DNA of 64,000 nt, from contig CAKQUE010000002.1 of assembly GCA_934277435.1 (NCBI GenBank), positions 1-64,000 of the forward strand, read 5' to 3'. The notes below the pieces were generated by a model. It ran no database searches. It was not told where the DNA came from and was given only the letters and a program-made list of their open reading frames with translations. Position 1 is the stretch's first letter; each line of letters opens with the position of its first letter. Shown piece after piece: positions 1-7,656 of this stretch. Position numbers and translations under genes: made by a program. Source of the stretch: an uncultured Alphaproteobacteria bacterium (GTDB taxonomy: Bacteria; Pseudomonadota; Alphaproteobacteria; RF32; CAG-239).

Positions 1-74
1 GCCGGCAGCCAACGGCTGTGAACGATGCGTCGGCGGAGCGTTAGCGTAGTCAGTCTTGCAGCGCCCACCATATA

Positions 75-104
75 AAAACCTCTTCGTAGTGAAGAGGTTT
101 TTTT
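75..104 (+). terminator. Terminator-like hairpin in repeat unit 1
   Basis: AACCTCTTC and GAAGAGGTT form a stem followed by a run of seven T. It is enclosed by a second stem, GCCCAC and GTGGGC. Confidence 0.7.
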
Positions 105-251
105 GTGGGCATTTTGAAAGGTTCTCGAACTTGCGAGAAAGCAAGTTTGAGAGCGAGAGAAAGGCGGGCGGCAGAACGCCGGCAGCCAACGGCTGTGAAC
201 GATGCGTCGGCGGAGCGTTAGCGTAGTCAGTCTTGCAGCGCCCACCATATA

Positions 252-281
252 AAAACCTCTTCGTAGTGAAGAGGTTTTTTT
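252..281 (+). terminator. Terminator-like hairpin in repeat unit 2
   Basis: Exact copy of the hairpin at 75-104, one 177-bp period downstream. Confidence 0.7.
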
Positions 282-420
282 GTGGGCATTTTGAAAGGTT
301 CTCGAACTTGCGAGAAAGCAAGTTTGAGAGCGAGAGAAAGGCGGGCGGCAGAACGCCGGCAGCCAACGGCTGTGAACGATGCGTCGGCGGAGCGTTAGCG
401 TAGTCAGTCTTGCAGCGCCC

Positions 421-453
421 ACCATATAAAAGGAGCGGAATATCCGCTCTGTC
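421..453 (-). terminator. Terminator after the Cas2-like gene
   Basis: The stem GAGCGGA/TCCGCTC (433-449) directly follows the minus-strand stop codon at 455 and is followed on that strand by CTTTTAT. The third repeat unit breaks off exactly at this hairpin, which takes the place of the repeat's own terminator. Confidence 0.6.
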
Positions 454-454
454 T

Positions 455-715
455 TTATGATTGTTTCAACCAGTTTACTTCTGTTTGTGTTAAATTAAAC
501 GATGCCCAATCATCCAATTTAAAAACAAAAAGTTTATCATTGCTATCAATTTTTGTTAAAAGATAGTCTCTTATGTTATATGTTGAATTAGCGCTTTTTA
601 TTATCCAACAAGATTCCATTGGGTGTATATTACTGAAGGAATTTAAAGCTTTATATAAGTCATCATAATTTCTTCCTGGTTTTCTTAAATCATAATTAAT
701 TATGTATTTAGCCAT
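455..715 (-). CDS. Small Cas2-like (SinR-family) protein
   Basis: An 86-residue protein starting MAKYIINYDL, with a conserved-looking core NYDDLYKAL, a mid-protein SCWIIKS strand, and DSNDKLFVFKL near residue 60. This pattern matches the small ferredoxin-fold proteins annotated as SinR-family or Cas2-like, which resemble Cas2 and VapD. No CRISPR repeat or other cas gene is present, so a role in spacer acquisition is unlikely. An AAGGAG sequence lies just upstream of the start. It stands alone, divergent from the restriction-modification genes. The family call comes from pattern recognition; the biochemical function is unknown. Confidence 0.6.
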   Translation of the reverse strand: MAKYIINYDLRKPGRNYDDLYKALNSFSNIHPMESCWIIKSANSTYNIRDYLLTKIDSNDKLFVFKLDDWASFNLTQTEVNWLKQS

Positions 716-910
716 ATTTTTCTCCTTGGCTTAAAGTTAAAATTCATTTGACAAACCAAGAAAAATGACTATTACTAGAATTGTGAGAACTGATAAAGTC
801 GTTTTTCGATTTGTCTGTTAGTGAGTTTAGATTCGTCTGAACTCACTTTGTTTATATGAAAATATGGCATTTATGTCAAGAAGTTTTTTATGTCTGGAAC
901 AGAATATTTG

Positions 911-939
911 TTGACAATTTAATTTTTTCCCACTATAAA
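911..939 (+). promoter_or_regulatory. Sigma-70 promoter of the hsdS-hsdM-fic operon
   Basis: A perfect -35 TTGACA (911-916), a 17-bp spacer and -10 TATAAA (934-939). It lies downstream of a possible upstream start at 856 and 34 bp before the ATG at 973, which favours the shorter hsdS. Confidence 0.75.
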
Positions 940-972
940 CATATTATAGTACAAAGAAATAGGTCGTTGATA

Positions 973-1548
973 ATGAAACTTATAGAAATTGCCGACATTA
1001 AAATTGGATACAATTATAAACGAGAATCATCTTCTCGCAATGATAAAGATGTGCAAATCACTATTGTCCCGGTGTTACAACCTCGAAATGCGCAAAACCT
1101 CTGCTTAGATAACGTCTCAGGTCTGGAACAGGCTTCTATAGTTGATGCAAAAGATAAATATTTTCTTTCAACTGATGAGATTTTATTTTCTAACAAAGGT
1201 GATTTTAAGGCTTTTGCATGGCTTGGAAATAAAAAAGTCATCGCCTCAAGTGCCTTTTATCGCATTAAGCTGAAAAACAACAGCTATCTGCCGGCATATG
1301 TGGCTACATATCTTAATTCTTCGTCGGGAAAATCTCAGTTAAATTTGAGACAAAATACGGAGCGCGTGAGTACCATAACAATTTCAGATGTTGAACAAAT
1401 AGATATTCCTCTCATTCCTTTTGAAAAGCAAAAGCAAATTGTTGAACTATTTTTGCTTTATGAAAAAGAGGTGGATATAATGGAAAAAATAAAGCAAAAT
1501 CGCAAAAAACTTATAAACTCTATATTAAGTCAGACCATAAAGGAGTAA
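973..1548 (+). CDS. hsdS: Type I restriction specificity subunit, half-size (one recognition domain)
   Basis: A 191-residue protein with one target-recognition domain and one conserved coiled-coil segment (EKQKQIVELFLLYEKEV, then KKLINSILSQ). A usual HsdS has two such pairs and about 400 residues. I chose ATG 973 over an in-frame start at 856 because a strong promoter sits at 911-939 and AGG lies just upstream. The gene abuts hsdM, with 3 bp between stop and start. It could work as a homodimer of half-subunits, as known for some type I systems, or be the remnant of a full gene. The second, full hsdS at 5907 may compete for the same methyltransferase. Confidence 0.75.
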   Translation: MKLIEIADIKIGYNYKRESSSRNDKDVQITIVPVLQPRNAQNLCLDNVSGLEQASIVDAKDKYFLSTDEILFSNKGDFKAFAWLGNKKVIASSAFYRIKLKNNSYLPAYVATYLNSSSGKSQLNLRQNTERVSTITISDVEQIDIPLIPFEKQKQIVELFLLYEKEVDIMEKIKQNRKKLINSILSQTIKE

Positions 1549-1551
1549 AAA

Positions 1552-3054
1552 ATGGCTAAATTTACACAGGAAGAATTAAATAAACTGTTATGGAGTGCGG
1601 CAGATTCTGCTCGTGGAACTGTGGATGCTGCTGTGTTTAAAGACTATATTTTAGCCTTTTTATTCTTCAAATATATCAGTGATATCAAACAGGCAGAAGT
1701 TCAAAAACTTAAAGAACGCTACGGAGATGATAAAGAACGTATTGCACTCCGTCTTAGAAATGCACGCTTTATTTTGCCGGAAGGAGCCAGTTTTTATGAT
1801 ATCTATGCTCAGCAAAATGCTGATAATATCGGAGAACTTATAAATATCGCCTTACATAAGATTGAAGATGCCAACACCACGCTGTTGCACGATATTTTTA
1901 CAGTTGATTTTAATTCTCAAGCCATTCTCGGTCAGACCAGCCAGCGCAATAAAATGATTCGCGATATGATTACGGATTTTAATAAGGTTAATTTGGCAGA
2001 AGTTGAAGGCGATTTGCTCGGTAATGCGTACATGTATATGATTGAGCGATTTGGTTCAGATGCTGGCAAGAAAGCTGGGGAATTTTTTACGCCGAAAATT
2101 CTTTCTTCTCTGCTTGCAAAACTTGCTATGCCGAAACCAGGTGACAGAATTTGCGATCCGGCTTGCGGTTCCGGTGGTTTATTGCTGTTAGCCGGCGAAG
2201 AAGTCCAAAAACAAGGCTCTAATGACTATGCGCTTTACGGACAAGAAAAAACCGGTGCGACCTATAACTTGGCTCGTATGAATATGTTTTTGCATGGACA
2301 GGATTCTGCCCGTATCGAATGGGGTGACACCTTAAATTCGCCATTGCTTGTTGAAAATGATCATCTTATGCAGTTTGATGTTGTGGTTGCCAATCCGCCG
2401 TTTTCACTTGATAAATGGGGTGAGAAACATTTAGAAAATGATGTTTACCATCGTTTTGACCGCGGAATGCCGCCGGCAAGCAAAGGCGATTATGCCTTTA
2501 TTTCGCACATGATTGCGACAGCAAAGCCTTTAGTCGGAAGGGTCGCGGTGATTGTTCCGCATGGTGTTTTGTTCCGCGGTAGTTCGGAGGGTAGAATAAG
2601 ACAGGCCCTTATAGAAGAAAATATACTTGATGCAGTTATCGGTCTGCCGAACGGACTTTTTCAAACAACTGGCATTCCGGTAGCGATGTTGATATTTGAT
2701 AAAAGCCGCGAAAAAGGCGGAACTAATGAAAATCAGAAAGATGTTTTGTTTATTGACGCCAGCAAAGAATATGTTCCAGGCAAAAATCAAAACACACTTT
2801 CGGAAGAACAAATACAGAAGATTTTAGATACTTATAAAAATCGCCGCGAGCTTGAAAAATATTCGCATCTTGCCACCTTTGAAGAGATTAAAGAAAACGA
2901 CTTTAACCTCAATATTCCGCGCTATGTAGATACGTTTGAAGAAGAGGAAGAAATTGATTTAGCCAAGGTTAAAGCCGATATTGCCGACTTAGAACTTCAG
3001 TTACGAGATGTTCAAGACAAAATGCAGTGTTATTTGGAAGAACTGGGGGTCTAA
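1552..3054 (+). CDS. hsdM: Type I restriction-modification DNA methyltransferase subunit
   Basis: 500 residues. It transfers a methyl group from S-adenosylmethionine to the N6 of adenine at the site chosen by HsdS. The N-terminal helical HsdM domain covers about residues 1-130. The SAM-binding motif DPACGSGG is near 201-208 and the catalytic NPPF motif near 281-284. The preceding segment AGEFFTPK is typical of the N6-methyltransferase family. The C-terminus is an acidic coiled coil that would contact HsdS. Translation is tightly coupled: hsdS ends 3 bp upstream, and the stop TAA runs directly into the ATG of the fic gene. Confidence 0.95.
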   Translation: MAKFTQEELNKLLWSAADSARGTVDAAVFKDYILAFLFFKYISDIKQAEVQKLKERYGDDKERIALRLRNARFILPEGASFYDIYAQQNADNIGELINIALHKIEDANTTLLHDIFTVDFNSQAILGQTSQRNKMIRDMITDFNKVNLAEVEGDLLGNAYMYMIERFGSDAGKKAGEFFTPKILSSLLAKLAMPKPGDRICDPACGSGGLLLLAGEEVQKQGSNDYALYGQEKTGATYNLARMNMFLHGQDSARIEWGDTLNSPLLVENDHLMQFDVVVANPPFSLDKWGEKHLENDVYHRFDRGMPPASKGDYAFISHMIATAKPLVGRVAVIVPHGVLFRGSSEGRIRQALIEENILDAVIGLPNGLFQTTGIPVAMLIFDKSREKGGTNENQKDVLFIDASKEYVPGKNQNTLSEEQIQKILDTYKNRRELEKYSHLATFEEIKENDFNLNIPRYVDTFEEEEEIDLAKVKADIADLELQLRDVQDKMQCYLEELGV

Positions 3055-4095
3055 ATGGAGCATTTTGAAGAATACAAAAAACAAGGCGAGCCGGAAAAAT
3101 ATAAAAAAGCCGAAAATTGGGGCATAGCTATCGGCTTGCAGCAGGTTGACAATCTTACTCCTTCAAAATATCTGATAGAAGTTGCCAAAGATAACATTGA
3201 GGGCAAAATTTCCATTGATGAAGCTGGTGAACAAGTCAGCCGATATTATCAAAAAAATCCCGCAAAAACTGTGCAAGAGCATAATGAGAAAGAAGCAGAT
3301 GAGGTTTCTGCGCGTATTGCCAAACTTTTAAGCACGCATACTTTTTCTTTTAGCCCCGCGGAGTTGATATCTATTCACAAGGTGTTGTTTACCGGTATTT
3401 TGGATAAAGAAGTTGCTGGTAAAATCAGAACATACGATATTACGAAAAAAGAACCTATACTAAATGGCGATACGGTTATTTATGGGCGTGCCGATAGTAT
3501 CTTGGAAACGCTGGACTATGATTTTGCGCAAGAGAAAAAGTTTAATTACAAAGGTCTTTCCAAGCGTGAGAAAGTTGAACAACTGGCAAAATTTACTTCC
3601 GGTATATGGCAAATCCATCCGTTTGGAGAAGGCAATACTCGCACCACTGCGGTGTTTATTATAAAGTATTTATATACGCTTGGATTTTCTACCAATAATG
3701 ATATGTTTGAAGCCTATTCTAAATATTTCCGCAACGCTCTCGTCCGTGCTAATTATCAAAATTTGGATAAAGACATTTACTACACTTATGAATATTTAAA
3801 TAAGTTTTTCGGTAATTTACTGTTGGGTGAAAATAATTTACTGGATAACCGAGAAATGCAGATAAAGGATAATGCAGAAACAGAAAAAAGTTCACAGAAA
3901 AGTTCACAGAAAAGTTCACAGAAAATTTTGGAATTGTTAAAGCAAAACGAGAATATAACAACCGATGAACTTGCAAATTTGTTAGATATATCCCGTCGTG
4001 CTGTTGCCAAACAAATAGCTTCATTAAAAGAAAAAGGAAAAATCCGCCGCATCGGTCCAGACAAAGGCGGTCATTGGAAAGTGCTGGAAAAATAA
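3055..4095 (+). CDS. Fic-domain protein with C-terminal winged-helix domain
   Basis: 346 residues. The Fic motif is HPFGEGNTR at 188-196; Fic enzymes transfer AMP or related groups to protein side chains. The usual HxFx(D/E)GNGR motif has Thr here in place of the second Gly. The N-terminal 70 residues (NWGIAIGLQQVDNLTPSKY and the IEGKISIDEA helix) resemble the VbhA-type inhibitory region found fused to Fic proteins. The last 55 residues (TTDELANLLDISRRAVAKQI) form a winged helix-turn-helix. A three-fold SSQK repeat links the two parts. The gene is cotranscribed with hsdM. Such Fic genes are frequent inside type I loci; what this one does there is not known. Confidence 0.85.
   Translation: MEHFEEYKKQGEPEKYKKAENWGIAIGLQQVDNLTPSKYLIEVAKDNIEGKISIDEAGEQVSRYYQKNPAKTVQEHNEKEADEVSARIAKLLSTHTFSFSPAELISIHKVLFTGILDKEVAGKIRTYDITKKEPILNGDTVIYGRADSILETLDYDFAQEKKFNYKGLSKREKVEQLAKFTSGIWQIHPFGEGNTRTTAVFIIKYLYTLGFSTNNDMFEAYSKYFRNALVRANYQNLDKDIYYTYEYLNKFFGNLLLGENNLLDNREMQIKDNAETEKSSQKSSQKSSQKILELLKQNENITTDELANLLDISRRAVAKQIASLKEKGKIRRIGPDKGGHWKVLEK
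3889..3924 (+). repeat. Three perfect 12-bp tandem repeats inside fic
   Basis: The unit AGTTCACAGAAA occurs three times, in frame, encoding SSQK three times at residues 279-290. Copy-number change would lengthen or shorten the linker without a frameshift. Confidence 0.95.
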
Positions 4096-4125
4096 TAAAC
4101 AAACTCTAAAAGTCCAAAAGAGAAT

Positions 4126-4154
4126 TTGCAAAAAATATTTACTAAAGGTATAAT
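4126..4154 (+). promoter_or_regulatory. Sigma-70 promoter of the DUF6119-like gene
   Basis: -35 TTGCAA (4126-4131), a 17-bp spacer and a perfect -10 TATAAT (4149-4154), 32 bp upstream of the ATG at 4187. It gives the second half of the defence island its own transcription start. Confidence 0.7.
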
Positions 4155-4186
4155 GAGCAAGAAATAAACAGATGGAGTGAAAATAG

Positions 4187-5917
4187 ATGAGTAAAGAACC
4201 GAAAAAAGAAGATGATAAATATATATCTATACCATTAAATTTGATGTTATTGTCTGAAGATTGTGATATTTCTAAGTTAGATGAAATATTTGAGAATTAT
4301 AAAAAAGAGAAAAAAAGAAATTTGCTTGCAAGTGGCAATGATTATGTTCTTTATATGAAATGTGGGGAACTTGGTAAACCTGCGTGGTTAAATGAATTTA
4401 AAAAAATTTGGAAAGATGATATATCTCACAGATTTAAAAATACCTGCAGTCAAGGTTTGACCTTTTTAAAGGAAATAAAAAAAGATGAAAAAAAATATAT
4501 TTTTGCTATAAATTATGGATATGGCTGGTTAAATATAAAAAAAAATAAAATAAATGGAAAATTTGGAATTTATGTAGCAAGTAAAATTATATCAGATAAA
4601 GAAGCTAAAATAAAGAATTCTCAATCTCGTAACTTAGATGGTGCTGCGACTAATAAAAAAAGAATGTTTTCTAATAGCCTTAGTGATAATGAGTTATTTG
4701 CTTTATTGGATGAAGCAGAGGTTACACGAGAACTAGGAGCTATTGCAGATAAAGGTTCAATAGATTTTAGTTCTCTTGTAGGTAAGTATGGTCCTTTGAA
4801 TATAAGATTTAAAATTAAAGATACAGCTGATAAAAGTGAAATTTTTAATGATGTTATAGATAAATTAAAACATTTAATTGATTTATATGAAAATACGAAT
4901 GATAGCGATTTATCATTGTTGTTTAAAGGAGTAAGGCCTACAACAGTAAAAGAATCTGAAGAACTTTTTAATAAATTGCCAAATCTTTTAAAAGATGATA
5001 ATTACAATTTTTGTTTATTTGAACCTGAGTGTGATTTTGATGTTATAAATGTAAATGGATATCAGTATAAAATAGGAGAAAAAAATAGTGAAGTATATGA
5101 AAAATTAGATTTGAAAGATTATTTGGCTTTACGAACAGATGTTTCTTTGGATAATTTAAAGGAAGATAGTGTTTCTATAATTAATTTTGATAATAAAGTT
5201 GAAAAAAGTTGGAGTATTTTATCCGCTATTTATGGAGAATATATTAGCGGTCAAGATGCTATAATTTTGTCAAATAAGATTTGGCATAAGATAATTAAAA
5301 GTAAATATGAAAGAATAAATAAAAAAATTAAGGATATTGAATGTGTATATAATGTTCCAGATACTTTGAAGTCTGGTACTTTTAATAAAATAAAAGAATA
5401 TATGAAAACAGAGGAATATACAAAAACAAAAAAAGTATTAAGAGAAGATTGTTTCAATAAATCGCTTTCGGAAGAAAAAGGGTATATTTTATTGGATAAA
5501 GAATGTATAACAATAGATAATAACTCTCTTGAAGTTTGTGATGTTTTAAAATTAAATCCCTTAGAATTTATACATGTAAAAATAGGAACAGATGCTGACA
5601 AATTAAGTCATTTATTTGCACAAGGATATGCATCTGCTCGTGCTTATACGCTAAATTTTGATAATTACATAGAAAAAGTTGAAGAAAAAATAGGAAATAA
5701 AGAATTTCTACCTAAAGATATAAAAAATAATAATGTAACTATAAATTATATGATTTTGAATCAAGGACACAAAAACAAGTTAACATTTTTAAATAAAATG
5801 ACAATTATTGAAAAAATTGAAAATATGGAAGCTTTTGGTTTTAAAGTTAAACTATCTTGGGTTAATGACATAGATTTATATCCTAAAAAAGTAACAGAGG
5901 TTGCCGATGCAAAATAA
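4187..5917 (+). CDS. DUF6119 / TIGR04141-like protein of a defence island
   Basis: 576 residues with no signal peptide or membrane segment. The C-terminal part, with KLSHLFAQGYASARAY near residue 470, and the length match the sporadically distributed TIGR04141 (DUF6119) family, often found in restriction and defence islands. No catalytic motif is apparent. Codon use is clearly more AT-rich than in hsdM or hsdR, suggesting a separate origin. The gene has its own promoter and its last codons overlap the start of the downstream hsdS (stop at 5917, ATG at 5907). The family assignment comes from recognition of conserved segments; the function is unknown. Confidence 0.6.
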   Translation: MSKEPKKEDDKYISIPLNLMLLSEDCDISKLDEIFENYKKEKKRNLLASGNDYVLYMKCGELGKPAWLNEFKKIWKDDISHRFKNTCSQGLTFLKEIKKDEKKYIFAINYGYGWLNIKKNKINGKFGIYVASKIISDKEAKIKNSQSRNLDGAATNKKRMFSNSLSDNELFALLDEAEVTRELGAIADKGSIDFSSLVGKYGPLNIRFKIKDTADKSEIFNDVIDKLKHLIDLYENTNDSDLSLLFKGVRPTTVKESEELFNKLPNLLKDDNYNFCLFEPECDFDVINVNGYQYKIGEKNSEVYEKLDLKDYLALRTDVSLDNLKEDSVSIINFDNKVEKSWSILSAIYGEYISGQDAIILSNKIWHKIIKSKYERINKKIKDIECVYNVPDTLKSGTFNKIKEYMKTEEYTKTKKVLREDCFNKSLSEEKGYILLDKECITIDNNSLEVCDVLKLNPLEFIHVKIGTDADKLSHLFAQGYASARAYTLNFDNYIEKVEEKIGNKEFLPKDIKNNNVTINYMILNQGHKNKLTFLNKMTIIEKIENMEAFGFKVKLSWVNDIDLYPKKVTEVADAK

Positions 5918-7655
5918 TCAAAAAATTCCTGAGGGGTGGAGTGTTAAAAAAATATCTGATTTAGGAACTACCGTATCAGGTGGAACTCCCGATACGAATA
6001 ATCCGGAATATTGGGATGGTGATGTTTTATGGGTTACTCCATCGGAAGTATCAGCTCTGTCAAATCGTTTTATTTGGGATACTGAAAGAAAAATTACCGA
6101 AAAAGGTTTAAAACAGAGTTCTGCAAAATTGCTTCCTGTTAATTCGCTTATCATATGTACTCGTGCGACTATTGGAGACTGCTGTATAAATAAAAAGCCT
6201 ATATGCACAAACCAAGGATTTAAAAATATTATAGTTACAGGTAATAATGTGGATTTTTTGTACTACCTTATTTCTAAAAATAAGCATGAATTAATACGTA
6301 AAGCTTGCGGTAGTACTTTTCTTGAAATTTCTAAAAAAGATATAGATAATCTAAAATTTCCTATTCCACCATTACATGAGCAGGAGAAGATTGCGGAGAT
6401 ATTGGGGACGTGGGATGAAGCGATTGAAAAGCTGACGAGCTTAATAGAGCAGAAAAAACTCCTCAAAAAAGGTCTGATGCAAAAACTCCTCACCGGCAAA
6501 GTCCGCCTATTTAAAACCTCGCCCCTTGCGGGAGAGGTCGCAGATTTATCTGCGAGTGAGGGGTTAGATAATAATGACAATATAAAAATATCTTCTCATC
6601 GAATGTATCAGCCTTATATAAAAGAATTTTCTCGAGATATGCGTAAAAATTCTACCAAAGCGGAAAATCTATTGTGGCAAAAAATACGAAATGGACAGCT
6701 TGGATTTAAATTTCGCCGTCAGCATCAAATTGATAATAAATATATTGCCGATTTTGTTTGCCTGGAAAAAAGGCTGATTATTGAACTAGATGGCGGTCAG
6801 CATAATGATAGGCCTAAAGATAAAGATAGAACATTATATTTAGAGAATAATAATTTTAAGGTTATTCGTTTTTGGGATAATGAAATTTTGCAGAATATTG
6901 ATGGGTGTTTGGAAATATTATTAAAAGAGATAAGTTTATTAAATAACCCCTCACCCTGTCCCTCTCCTGCAAGTGGCGAAGGAATATCAGCCACTTACTC
7001 TAATCCTCTCCCGCAAGTGGCGAGGAAGGATGTGGGATGTTCTTTAGATACCCCTCACCTGGCACAAGAGTGCCATTCTCTCCCGCAGGGGGCGAGGAAA
7101 AATGAGCGTTTTTCTCAACCTTGGAAAACTATAAAGCTAGGAGAAATAGCGGAGTTTGCAAAAGGCAAGCAACTTAATAAATTAGATATGATTGAAACCG
7201 GTATATATCCTGTATTAAATGGTGGAATTACTTATTCAGGTTATACAGATGATTGGAATGCCGAAAAAGGTACAATAACAGTAAGCGAAGGTGGAAATTC
7301 CTGTGGATATGTCAATTATATTAAAGAGAGATTTTGGTGTGGCGGGCATTGTTATGTCGTTAATAATATTAAAGTAAATAAATTTTTTCTATATCACTTA
7401 TTAAAGTTAAATGAACAAGATATAATGAAATTGAGAGTTGGTTCAGGTCTTCCGAATATTCAAATTTCATCAATAAATAAATTTAAGGTTTCTGTGCCAT
7501 CAGACATATCAGAGCAACAAGCTATTGCCAATGTTTTATCGACAGCAGATGAAGAAATAGATTTGTTGAATAAAAAACTAATATTGTTTAAAGAACAAAA
7601 GAAAGGTTTAATGCAGCAACTTCTAACCGGTAATATAAGAGTGAAAGTGAACTAA
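5907..7655 (+). CDS. hsdS: Type I specificity subunit with an inserted DUF559 nuclease-like domain
   Basis: 582 residues from ATG 5907 (AGAGG lies 6 bp upstream; an in-frame TTG at 5901 is less likely). Recognition domain 1 and its coiled coil span about 1-195, ending KKGLMQKLLTGKVRL. A complete DUF559 domain spans about 235-345 (MRKNSTKAENLLWQ, FRRQHQIDNKYIADF, LIIELDGGQH, VIRFWDNEIL), which belongs to the PD-(D/E)XK or Vsr-like nuclease group. Recognition domain 2 and its coiled coil span about 415-582, ending KKGLMQQLLTGNIRV. Low-complexity linkers (SPLAGEV, SPCPSPASGEG) come from REP-like palindromes flanking the nuclease. An ordinary HsdS has about 400 residues; the extra 185 or so are the insertion. 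The frame stays open throughout. Whether the fused protein folds, or DUF559 is made separately from ATG 6603, is unknown. Confidence 0.85.
   Translation: MQNNQKIPEGWSVKKISDLGTTVSGGTPDTNNPEYWDGDVLWVTPSEVSALSNRFIWDTERKITEKGLKQSSAKLLPVNSLIICTRATIGDCCINKKPICTNQGFKNIIVTGNNVDFLYYLISKNKHELIRKACGSTFLEISKKDIDNLKFPIPPLHEQEKIAEILGTWDEAIEKLTSLIEQKKLLKKGLMQKLLTGKVRLFKTSPLAGEVADLSASEGLDNNDNIKISSHRMYQPYIKEFSRDMRKNSTKAENLLWQKIRNGQLGFKFRRQHQIDNKYIADFVCLEKRLIIELDGGQHNDRPKDKDRTLYLENNNFKVIRFWDNEILQNIDGCLEILLKEISLLNNPSPCPSPASGEGISATYSNPLPQVARKDVGCSLDTPHLAQECHSLPQGARKNERFSQPWKTIKLGEIAEFAKGKQLNKLDMIETGIYPVLNGGITYSGYTDDWNAEKGTITVSEGGNSCGYVNYIKERFWCGGHCYVVNNIKVNKFFLYHLLKLNEQDIMKLRVGSGLPNIQISSINKFKVSVPSDISEQQAIANVLSTADEEIDLLNKKLILFKEQKKGLMQQLLTGNIRVKVN
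6517..6566 (+). repeat. REP-like palindrome, left flank of the DUF559 insertion
   Basis: Contains CCCCTTGCGGGAGAGG and ends in GTGAGGGGTTA (6556-6566), which is the exact inverse of TAACCCCTCAC at 6944-6954 on the other side of the nuclease domain. Confidence 0.7.
6944..7097 (+). repeat. REP-like palindromes, right flank of the DUF559 insertion
   Basis: Starts with TAACCCCTCAC, then carries three related copies of a CTCTCC(C/T)GCAAGTGGCGA-type unit; the last is a diverged copy CTCTCCCGCAGGGGGCGAGG. It is translated as a low-complexity Pro/Ser/Gly/Ala linker within hsdS. Confidence 0.7.
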
Positions 7656-7656
7656 G

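Larger units (their letters stand above)
1..431. repeat. 177-bp tandem intergenic repeat, two full units and a partial third
   Basis: Units begin at 1, 178 and 355 with a period of 177 bp and look identical where they overlap; the third stops near 431. Each unit contains a GC-rich palindromic part (GCCGGCAGCCAACGGCTG), a hairpin built on CTCGAACTTGC and GCAAGTTTGAG, and a terminator-like hairpin enclosed by GCCCAC and GTGGGC. A diverged copy lies at 13162-13311. No tRNA fold or convincing ORF was found in it. It starts at the window edge, so the array may extend further upstream. The function is unknown. Confidence 0.9.

Noticed and set aside
1..360. CRISPR-like array next to a Cas2-like gene
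   Set aside because: The period of 177 bp with whole-unit identity is a tandem duplication; there are no short repeats with unique spacers and no other cas genes.
856..972. Longer start of the half-size hsdS at 856
   Set aside because: A perfect promoter lies within this stretch, the added residues do not resemble HsdS, and a ribosome site fits ATG 973.
6603..6950. Intein or intron in hsdS
   Set aside because: No splicing motifs (N-terminal Cys/Ser, C-terminal HN) flank the inserted domain, and the linkers are REP-like palindromes.
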